A stretch of DNA of 10,195 bases, taken from assembly GCA_937931765.1 (NCBI GenBank), contig CALHAO010000176.1, positions 1-10,195 of the forward strand, written 5' to 3'. Each line of letters starts with the position of its first letter. Position 1 is the stretch's first letter. Source of the stretch: an uncultured Thiotrichaceae bacterium (GTDB lineage Bacteria > Pseudomonadota > Gammaproteobacteria > Thiotrichales > Thiotrichaceae). Of the stretch, positions 1 to 5,117 are shown piece after piece. The notes beneath the pieces were generated by a model. It was not told the DNA's origin. It ran no database searches and saw only the letters and a list, made by a program, of their open reading frames with translations. A program made the position numbers and the translations under genes.

Positions 1-539
1 GGCCGGTGTGTGCGGTAGTGTGGGTAGAGTGGTTTAAAGGCCGCATTTGCTAAACGATATTTAATATCGTAAATAGCCCGCTGCGCAAATGTGTTGCCTG
101 TTACCTGTGGTCTGTCTGTAATGGGTGCCGGAGTGGCTTTCCAGAAATCTAATGGTTTTTCCATGAGTCCGGAGTGGCCGTTAACACCGTCTTGCTCAAG
201 TGTAATCCAGTAAGGGCGCAGATAACCTTCTTCAAACACATAGATGCGGATGTTCTGGTCACGCAAAAATGTTTTGGCTTCTTTGTGCAGTGGCCGTGTA
301 TCGCCAAACAGCACAACATCAGTGAATTGATGTTGCTGATGTTTTTCAGCCAACCATAAAGGGAATTCATGAAGTGGTTTGTTGTAACGCCAAGTATTTT
401 GTTTGCCTGAAAACAGGCTATCACCACCACAAAAGTTAACTTTGTAGGTCTGATGCCCTTCCTGGCGTATTGCTGAGCTCAACTCCTTAAAAAAAGGCGT
501 TGCAACTCCTTGAAGGAAGAGAAAATTTCTAGGCATCAT
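1..539 (-). CDS. kpsS: KpsS-like capsule polysaccharide protein, 5' part only (cut by the window edge)
   Basis: Reading leftward from the ATG at 539, the frame stays open for 179 codons to the window edge. The N-terminus carries FLFLQGVATPFF (residues 6-17), then FGDTRPLH (78-85) and VFEEGYLRPYWITLE (101-115). These resemble the N-terminal half of KpsS-type capsule proteins, which are cytoplasmic beta-Kdo glycosyltransferases that build the Kdo linker on a phosphatidylglycerol anchor for group 2-like capsules. Family members are about 390 residues, so roughly half is visible. Two ATG codons lie in tandem (539 and 536), and neither has a clear Shine-Dalgarno. The gene follows rfaH on the same strand and has its own promoter candidate at 576-605. 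A T7 run on the coding strand covers codons 16-17 (see findings). The kpsS assignment is from recognised motifs; another member of the Capsule_synth family is possible. Confidence 0.82.
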   Translation of the reverse strand, partial: MMPRNFLFLQGVATPFFKELSSAIRQEGHQTYKVNFCGGDSLFSGKQNTWRYNKPLHEFPLWLAEKHQQHQFTDVVLFGDTRPLHKEAKTFLRDQNIRIYVFEEGYLRPYWITLEQDGVNGHSGLMEKPLDFWKATPAPITDRPQVTGNTFAQRAIYDIKYRLANAAFKPLYPHYRTHR

Positions 540-575
540 ATTTTGTGAGTTAAGTCATTTGTTATAGGCAAGTGG

Positions 576-605
576 AGTATAGGTGATAGAAGGTTTAAAT
601 ATCAA
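576..605 (-). promoter_or_regulatory. Sigma70-like promoter candidate for the kpsS-like gene
   Basis: On the minus strand, TTGATA (600-605) and TATACT (576-581) are separated by 18 bp. Each hexamer matches 5 of 6 consensus positions. Initiation would be expected near 569, giving a leader of about 30 nt before the start codon at 539. It lies between rfaH and the capsule gene, so capsule transcription could start independently of rfaH. No terminator hairpin is visible in this gap, so read-through from rfaH is also possible. Confidence 0.5.
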
Positions 606-615
606 CTTACTTAAT

Positions 616-1128
616 CTAAGCGGCGCTCAATTTAGCAGGGCATACCGTCAGTTTGGTCTGTGAGTTCATGATTTCTAGCAAGATCATGGCACGTTGTTCG
701 CCATCGTAGCTTAAAAATGCTCCGCTTAAACCTTTAAACGGGCCATCAGTCAGCATAACCTGGTCACCTGTGTGAAATTTATCCAAGTCGATAGCTTTTT
801 CTCCCAGAGATGCTTCGTGTCGCTTTAATGTGTTGATCAGCTCATCAGGTACCGGCGTGGGTTCGTTGCCAAAGCGGATAATCTGGTTGACGCCATAAGT
901 TGAGCGAATCGGTGCCCAGTTGTCTTCCACCTTGTCTAACTGGATAAACATATAGCGGGGGAACAGGGATTCGGTCAGCTTGATCATTTTTCCCCTGCGC
1001 TTGCGAAGCCGTTGGGCCAGTGGCCGGTATACTTCATAACCCTGGTTGCCTAGCTGATCTTCTGCCTGAGCATCTTTGTGCGGTTTACTACTTAGCAGAT
1101 ACCAGTTTTTTTGTGATGGAGTCGTCAT
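616..1128 (-). CDS. rfaH: RfaH-type transcription antitermination factor (NusG paralogue)
   Basis: The protein has 170 residues; E. coli RfaH has 162. The N-terminal NGN domain (about residues 8-100) opens with NWYLL and carries LFPRYMFIQL (55-64) and the RSTYGVNQIIRFG block (75-87), which matches the E. coli RATRGVSHFVRFG region. The C-terminal KOW domain begins at GDQVMLTDGPFKG (121-133). RfaH binds RNA polymerase paused at an ops element in the non-template strand, suppresses pausing and Rho termination, and recruits ribosomes to long envelope operons such as LPS and capsule. NusG itself is normally linked to secE and ribosomal protein genes; here the neighbour is a capsule gene, which fits RfaH. 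Upstream is a promoter candidate at 1198-1225. No strong Shine-Dalgarno precedes the ATG. Whether the KOW domain folds as an alpha-hairpin, as in E. coli RfaH, cannot be judged by eye. Confidence 0.92.
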   Translation of the reverse strand: MTTPSQKNWYLLSSKPHKDAQAEDQLGNQGYEVYRPLAQRLRKRRGKMIKLTESLFPRYMFIQLDKVEDNWAPIRSTYGVNQIIRFGNEPTPVPDELINTLKRHEASLGEKAIDLDKFHTGDQVMLTDGPFKGLSGAFLSYDGEQRAMILLEIMNSQTKLTVCPAKLSAA

Positions 1129-1170
1129 AAAATTTTTCGTTGAGTTGCTGATTGAATGGGACTTGTTTGG

Positions 1171-1200
1171 TTAAGTAAGTGGGCTAATAAGCAGTATACT
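1171..1200 (+). promoter_or_regulatory. Weak promoter candidate for the ABC/GldG-like operon
   Basis: A plus-strand TATACT (1195-1200, 5 of 6) has only a poor -35, TTAAGT (1171-1176), 18 bp upstream. Initiation near 1207 would give a leader of about 109 nt. An alternative -10 is TATAAA at 1290-1295, which has no convincing -35 and would leave a very short leader. The operon must be driven from somewhere in 1129-1315, but the true site cannot be chosen from sequence. Confidence 0.22.
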
Positions 1201-1225
1201 ATACCTGATGTTGCTTATTTGTCGA
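1198..1225 (-). promoter_or_regulatory. Promoter candidate for rfaH
   Basis: On the minus strand, TCGACA (1220-1225) and TATAGT (1198-1203) are spaced by 16 bp, and each matches 5 of 6 consensus bases. Initiation near 1191 would leave a leader of about 62 nt. The -10 overlaps a plus-strand TATACT at 1195-1200, so promoter activity in the two directions may interfere. Confidence 0.42.
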
Positions 1226-1315
1226 TGGTATTGCTTAATTCATACAAATCGGCCTGAGTAGGCTTTATGATGTGATTTATTTCCGAAAATATAAAAATAC
1301 AGGGCTGTAGTTTGT

Positions 1316-2077
1316 ATGAATAGTGAATCTTTAATCGAAGCAGCGGAGCTTTCGCGGTTTTTTGGTGCGCACTGCGCTGTTGAAAAGGTTAATTTGCAGC
1401 TTGATAAAGGCGAGGTGTTGGGGTTGCTGGGGCCAAACGGAGCTGGTAAGTCAACGACCATGCAAATGCTGACTGGAAACCTTGCACCAGGATCTGGTGA
1501 AATTAAGGTAAATGGTATTGATTTGCTGGATGAGCCACGTAAAGCTAAAAGCCATATCGGCTACCTGCCTGAACAACCTCCGGTGTATCGTGATATGACC
1601 GTTAACGAGTACCTGCGTTACTGTGCCCGTTTGCATGGTCTGGGGCGGCGCGAGGCTATTATTGCGGCTGACGAAGCAAAAGAGCGCTGTAATCTACAGG
1701 AGGTTCATCGGCGGTTAATTGGTAATTTATCCAAGGGATTTCAGCAGCGGGTTGGCATTGCTCAGGCTATCCTGCACAAGCCTGCGGTTATTATTCTGGA
1801 TGAACCTACGGTGGGACTTGATCCTATTCAAATTCGTGAAATCAGGGCGTTGATCCGGGAATTGGGTGAGGAACACGGTATTATTTTATCTACGCATATC
1901 TTGCCCGAAGTACAGGCGGTATGTGATCGGGTGCAGATTCTGAATCGGGGGCGGACAGTGTTCAACGACAAACTCGGTGCTGTTGATTCGTTGGAAAATA
2001 TATTTTTTGAGCTGATTTATCAGGATGATCCTGCTGTGGTCGAGCTAGCGGATAATGAACAAGAGGTGTTGGCATGA
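1316..2077 (+). CDS. ABC transporter ATP-binding protein, GldA-like
   Basis: This 253-residue cytoplasmic nucleotide-binding subunit has all the catalytic motifs: Walker A GPNGAGKST (39-47), Q-loop region YLPEQPP (83-89), signature LSKGFQQR (138-145), Walker B VIILDEP (158-164), D-loop GLDP (167-170) and H-loop histidine H194. It should hydrolyse ATP to drive the ABC-2 type permease encoded next, whose ATG overlaps its stop as ATGA at 2074-2077. Within ABC ATPases, the link to an ABC-2 permease and a GldG-like protein places it with the GldA/NosF-like group rather than with importers. A weak AGGG lies 11 nt upstream of the chosen ATG, and no in-frame alternative makes a better N-terminus. The substrate is not indicated. 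Confidence 0.94.
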   Translation: MNSESLIEAAELSRFFGAHCAVEKVNLQLDKGEVLGLLGPNGAGKSTTMQMLTGNLAPGSGEIKVNGIDLLDEPRKAKSHIGYLPEQPPVYRDMTVNEYLRYCARLHGLGRREAIIAADEAKERCNLQEVHRRLIGNLSKGFQQRVGIAQAILHKPAVIILDEPTVGLDPIQIREIRALIRELGEEHGIILSTHILPEVQAVCDRVQILNRGRTVFNDKLGAVDSLENIFFELIYQDDPAVVELADNEQEVLA

Positions 2078-2835
2078 GTGCAATTATGGTTATTGCCCGT
2101 ACTGAGTTCAGGCGTATGTTCAGTTCACCATTAGCGTGGAGCCTGCTGGCTATGATGCAGTTTATCCTGGCCTGGATATTTCTGTTGGGGCTGAGTGAGT
2201 ACCTGGAGCGTGTTCAGCCTCAAGTAGCTATGATGGAGAATGCACCGGGAATTACTGATTTGGTGGTTTCTTCGCTTTACCTGTGGGCCGGTTTATTGAT
2301 GCTGGCGATGATGCCGTTGCTGACCATGCGCTTGTTGGCTGAAGAGCGTATGAATCGAACGTTGGTGTTACTAACGACAGCACCAGTGTCTGTGGCACAA
2401 ATTGTCTTGGGTAAGTATTTGGGTTTGTTGCTGCTGATTGTTGTCATGGTGGCGATGCTGACGTTGATGCCCCTGTCTTTAATGTTGGGAACTTCATTGG
2501 ACTGGGGAAAGCTTGCTGCGGCTGTGTTGGGCTTGTTTTTATTATTGGCCTCCTTTGCTGCGGCGGGGCTGTTTCTGTCCTCATTAACCCGTCAGCCGAT
2601 TATTGCGGCGATTAGCACCTTTGGCTTGTTGATATTCCTGATGGTGTTGTATATCTCCGGCAATTCTCAGGGTTCAGCCAGCGAGCTGTTTATCTATCTT
2701 TCTCATTTTGGGCATTTTTTATCTTTTTTGGATGGTGTGTTTGATACGGCAGACTTAGTTTATTATTTGTTATTTATTGCCGGGTTTTTACTACTGGCCA
2801 TCCGTAAATTAGACAACGACCGTCTGGAGGGCTAG
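2074..2835 (+). CDS. ABC-2 type transporter permease, GldF-like
   Basis: This 253-residue integral membrane protein has about six hydrophobic segments, near residues 20-40, 65-84, 111-133, 143-168, 173-195 and 225-245. The conserved stretch EERMNRTLVLLTTAP (90-104) after the second segment is typical of GldF-like permeases (EE-(K/R)-x3-T-x-(E/V)-LL-x-TAP). It should form the membrane channel or mechanotransmission part served by the upstream ATPase, with which its start overlaps by 4 bases. The gene ends 4 bp before the GldG-like gene, and its last codons contain that gene's Shine-Dalgarno. In Bacteroidetes, the GldA/GldF/GldG trio is linked to gliding motility; outside that phylum its role is not settled, so no gliding function is inferred here. 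Confidence 0.92.
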   Translation: MSAIMVIARTEFRRMFSSPLAWSLLAMMQFILAWIFLLGLSEYLERVQPQVAMMENAPGITDLVVSSLYLWAGLLMLAMMPLLTMRLLAEERMNRTLVLLTTAPVSVAQIVLGKYLGLLLLIVVMVAMLTLMPLSLMLGTSLDWGKLAAAVLGLFLLLASFAAAGLFLSSLTRQPIIAAISTFGLLIFLMVLYISGNSQGSASELFIYLSHFGHFLSFLDGVFDTADLVYYLLFIAGFLLLAIRKLDNDRLEG

Positions 2836-2839
2836 GCAA

Positions 2840-4285
2840 ATGAAGATGAGTCGTAAGGTGCACCGGTTTATCCATGTGCAGAATTTTCTGTTTTATGTAC
2901 TGCTGGTAGTAGCGATTGGTTTGTTGGCTTACCTCAGCCGGGAGTATGTTTATCGTGCTGACTGGACATTCGGGCAGCGCAATAGCCTGACAGAAGCCAG
3001 TACGGTTTTATTGAAGGGTATTGATGAGCCGATCCGGTTTGTTATGTATGTACCTGACGATACTGCGTTACGTGAAAAGTTGCGTAAGTTGATAGAAAAG
3101 TATCAGCGGGTTAAGTCTGAGGTTGAACTGGAATTTGTGAATCCTGACCTCGATCCTGTGCGCGCCAAGCTGGACGGGGTGGAATATACCGGGCAAATTG
3201 TCATTCGTTTGGGTGAGCGTACTGAAATTGTAGAATCCACTAGTGAGCAAGTGATTGCTAATGCTCTGCAACGTATGAGCCGGGGTAGTGAACGCTTGGT
3301 TGTGTTTCTGGAGGGGCATGGTGAGCGTGATCCTTTGGCAGAACATTCGTCCGGCATGTCGCAGTTACTGAAGTCACTGGAACGCAGTGGTTTTTTGATA
3401 CAACCCCATAGTTTGGTGCGTAGTCAGTCTGTGCCGGAGAATGCGCGTTTCCTGGTGATCGCGGCACCACAGAAAGATTTGCTGGATGGGGAAGTCGAAA
3501 TTATTAGCCGCTATGTAGAGCAGGGCGGTAATTTAATCTGGCTCAAAGATCCGGGCGATTCTGATAGTCTGTCGCCTCTTGCTGAACTGCTTGGTATCCA
3601 GTTTGGTGAAGGTACCATTGTTGATGCAAATGAGCAGTTGCATCAAATGTTGGGGATTGATCATCCTGCGGTGGTGCCGGTGGTTGATTATGGTCGTTCG
3701 CCTTTAGGTGAAAAGTTGACGGGTTCACAGAGTCTGTTTCCATTTTCCACACGAATTGCACGTCTTCCCGACTCAGTGAGTCGTGCGTTAGACTGGAAAG
3801 TTGATGAATTTCTGAATACCTTGCCTAATAGCTGGATGGAAACAGCGCCTATTGATGGTGAAATTGCTTATGCAGAAGCTGATGGTGATGAATTGGGGCC
3901 TTTGGTGATTGGCATGAGTTTTACCCGTTTGCTGGATTCGCCTGAAAAAAATGCAAATGCTGTTGATCAGGCTAAGCAGAATTCCACAGAAACAACTCAG
4001 GTAGCAGGTGAGCGGCAGCAGCGGATTGTCGTGATCGGTGACAGTGATTTTATGGTGAATGCTTTTATTGGGCGTGGGGTGAATCTTGATTTGGCCACTA
4101 ATATTTTTAATTGGTTGGCTGATGATGATGACTTGCTCAATGTTCGTAGTATTTCAGCGCCTGATACTAAGCTGGAGTTGGATGAGGTGGTGGGTCTGGT
4201 GTTGGCGGTGTTTTTTTTGCTGGCGTTGCCACTAGGGTTAATTTTGTCTGGTGTATGGATTTGGCTTAGAAGGCGGCGGCGATAA
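2840..4285 (+). CDS. GldG-like ABC transporter auxiliary protein
   Basis: The protein has 481 residues. An N-terminal membrane segment (about 16-32) is followed by a long periplasmic domain and a C-terminal membrane helix (450-475) ending in five arginines, which favours both ends being anchored with the bulk in the periplasm. Family marks are WTFGQRNSLTEAS (42-54), GHGERD (159-164) and VVIGDSDFM (397-405), as in GldG / ABC_transp_aux proteins. GGAGGG just before the start, inside the end of the permease gene, supports the ATG at 2840; an ATG at 2846 is also possible. It probably acts as the periplasmic partner of the ATPase/permease pair. Its stop overlaps the next start by one base (TAATG). 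A T8 run at 4211-4218 falls in the codons of the C-terminal helix. Substrate and precise role are unknown. Confidence 0.9.
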   Translation: MKMSRKVHRFIHVQNFLFYVLLVVAIGLLAYLSREYVYRADWTFGQRNSLTEASTVLLKGIDEPIRFVMYVPDDTALREKLRKLIEKYQRVKSEVELEFVNPDLDPVRAKLDGVEYTGQIVIRLGERTEIVESTSEQVIANALQRMSRGSERLVVFLEGHGERDPLAEHSSGMSQLLKSLERSGFLIQPHSLVRSQSVPENARFLVIAAPQKDLLDGEVEIISRYVEQGGNLIWLKDPGDSDSLSPLAELLGIQFGEGTIVDANEQLHQMLGIDHPAVVPVVDYGRSPLGEKLTGSQSLFPFSTRIARLPDSVSRALDWKVDEFLNTLPNSWMETAPIDGEIAYAEADGDELGPLVIGMSFTRLLDSPEKNANAVDQAKQNSTETTQVAGERQQRIVVIGDSDFMVNAFIGRGVNLDLATNIFNWLADDDDLLNVRSISAPDTKLELDEVVGLVLAVFFLLALPLGLILSGVWIWLRRRRR

Positions 4286-4818
4286 TGGCCGGTTCTGTGT
4301 GGGCACGGTTCCGGCTGAATGGGCTTTTGTTGCTGTTGGTTTGTGGTTTGGGTGGACTGGCTTGGTGGTTTTCTACCCAGCAGCAGTCACGGGCGGATCT
4401 GTTGTTTACAGGTGATTATGACAGTATTAACCTGCTGACATTGGAGCGTAGTGCAAATGTTACAGGTGTAGATAAAATTCGTTTTGAAAAAAATGGTGAT
4501 GACTGGCTAATGGTCGCACCGTACCAGCGTGCCGCCAATCTGACGCGTATTCGGCAATTATTCACGTTTATCAATGAACCAGTCACTGCCACGTATGATG
4601 CAGCAGGCAGAGATCTGGCTCAGTATGGGTTGAAGCCGGGGCGGCTGACTTTGCGGTTTAATAATCATCAATTTGTTTTGGGGGCGATGAATACTGTTTC
4701 CGGTAATCGTTACGTGTTACATGAAAATAAGGTTAAATTGGTTTCCGAGGCGGTTTACGGGCTAGCTACCGGAAGCTGGGATGCATTTGTCATGCCGGAC
4801 AAAATGGATAGTGACTAG
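4285..4818 (+). CDS. Small membrane-anchored protein, DUF4340-like
   Basis: This 177-residue protein has one N-terminal hydrophobic helix (about 11-29) preceded by arginines (R8, R10), so it is probably a signal anchor with the rest outside the cytoplasm. The soluble part has the pattern of DUF4340 proteins: a (V)DKIRFEKNGDDWLMVAPYQRAANLTRI-like block (residues 60-86), then QYGLKPG and RLTLRFNNHQF (about 113-131). Such proteins regularly follow GldG-like genes. The start codon shares one base with the stop of the GldG-like gene, suggesting translational coupling and a common complex. It is shorter than many DUF4340 proteins, which often exceed 300 residues with repeated domains, so this may be a single-domain form. 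No biochemical function is known. The ORF is well supported; the family call is from pattern memory. Confidence 0.75.
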   Translation: MAGSVWARFRLNGLLLLLVCGLGGLAWWFSTQQQSRADLLFTGDYDSINLLTLERSANVTGVDKIRFEKNGDDWLMVAPYQRAANLTRIRQLFTFINEPVTATYDAAGRDLAQYGLKPGRLTLRFNNHQFVLGAMNTVSGNRYVLHENKVKLVSEAVYGLATGSWDAFVMPDKMDSD

Positions 4819-4933
4819 AAGTATCAGCTTTTGTCGGTATGAGTCGAGAATAAAACCATAAACTATCTGTTTCTGCGTTGCAGCAAAGAGGGGAGGTGTG
4901 TAAAATTGTCGACACTTCTGCTTGAGACTAAGG

Positions 4934-4948
4934 GCAAATTAAATTTGC
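4934..4948. promoter_or_regulatory. Perfect 15-bp palindrome, possible operator
   Basis: GCAAATT and AATTTGC form perfect 7-bp half-sites around a single central A. The site is about 170 bp upstream of nqrA, in non-coding DNA. Symmetry of this size fits binding of a dimeric regulator, but the sequence does not match a factor I can name with confidence. As a hairpin it would have almost no loop, so a DNA-level role is more likely than an RNA structure. Confidence 0.35.
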
Positions 4949-5013
4949 GAGTTGTGCCTAAATGGCGTAACTTCTGAGCCGCAAAATTTTAGTGACTTCC
5001 AGCAAATCAATAC

Positions 5014-5032
5014 CCCAAACAGGAGGTTTGGG
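5014..5032 (+). other. Stem-loop with a Shine-Dalgarno-like loop
   Basis: CCCAAAC (5014-5020) and GTTTGGG (5026-5032) are perfectly complementary around the 5-base loop AGGAG. No T run follows, so it is not a standard terminator. The loop plus the next base reads AGGAGG, a full anti-16S match, placed 10 nt before a GTG codon at 5037. If transcribed, the structure would present or partly mask a ribosome binding site. Confidence 0.4.
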
Positions 5033-5036
5033 CTGG

Positions 5037-5108
5037 GTGATAATAATCAATAATAGCCCCTTGTTGTCGCTAATATTAACCGAATTATTATTTGACGACA
5101 GGCGTTGA
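5037..5108 (+). CDS. Possible 23-codon leader peptide before nqrA
   Basis: A GTG at 5037 opens a frame of 23 codons ending in TGA at 5106-5108, 9 bp before the nqrA ATG. AGGAGG at 5021-5026 is 10 nt upstream, a stronger ribosome site than anything before nqrA itself. The predicted peptide is short and leucine/isoleucine-rich (begins VIIINNSPLL) and resembles no family I know. Translation through it could couple into nqrA. The start is non-ATG, the length is near what chance allows, and a competing promoter candidate at 5064-5091 would begin transcripts inside it. Confidence 0.18.
   Translation: MIIINNSPLLSLILTELLFDDRR
5064..5091 (+). promoter_or_regulatory. Promoter candidate for the nqr operon
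   Basis: TTGTCG (5064-5069, 4 of 6) and TATTAT (5086-5091, 5 of 6) are spaced by 16 bp. Initiation near 5098 would leave a leader of about 20 nt before nqrA. AT-rich DNA such as this yields such matches by chance, so the call is modest. Confidence 0.33.
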
Positions 5109-5117
5109 TGCAACGAC

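Larger units (their letters stand above)
4819..5117. other. 299-bp intergenic region before nqrA
   Basis: No convincing conventional gene lies here. In order, it holds a purine-rich GGGGAGG at 4890-4896, a perfect 15-bp palindrome at 4934-4948, a 7-bp-stem hairpin at 5014-5032, a possible short leader ORF at 5037-5108 and a promoter-like pair at 5064-5091. No intrinsic terminator (GC-rich hairpin plus T run) is seen after the DUF4340-like gene, so partial read-through from the ABC operon into nqr cannot be excluded. Confidence 0.8.

Noticed and set aside
11..22. TGCGGTAGTGTG, close to the RfaH ops element GGCGGTAGCGTG
   Set aside because: It is on the plus strand, inside and antisense to the kpsS-like coding sequence, and encodes ordinary codons (His-Tyr-Arg-Thr). 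It could not act on minus-strand capsule transcription; probably chance.
149..430. 93-codon minus-strand frame in a different phase from the kpsS-like gene
   Set aside because: The kpsS phase is open over the whole region and carries family motifs; this frame is a shadow.
4819..4870. Search for an intrinsic terminator after the DUF4340-like gene
   Set aside because: No GC-rich hairpin followed by T residues could be found.
4906..4977. Possible TTG-started 23-codon ORF preceded by GGGGAGG
   Set aside because: Non-ATG start, no recognisable product, followed by more than 100 bp of non-coding DNA, and it runs through the palindrome. Too weak to call a gene.
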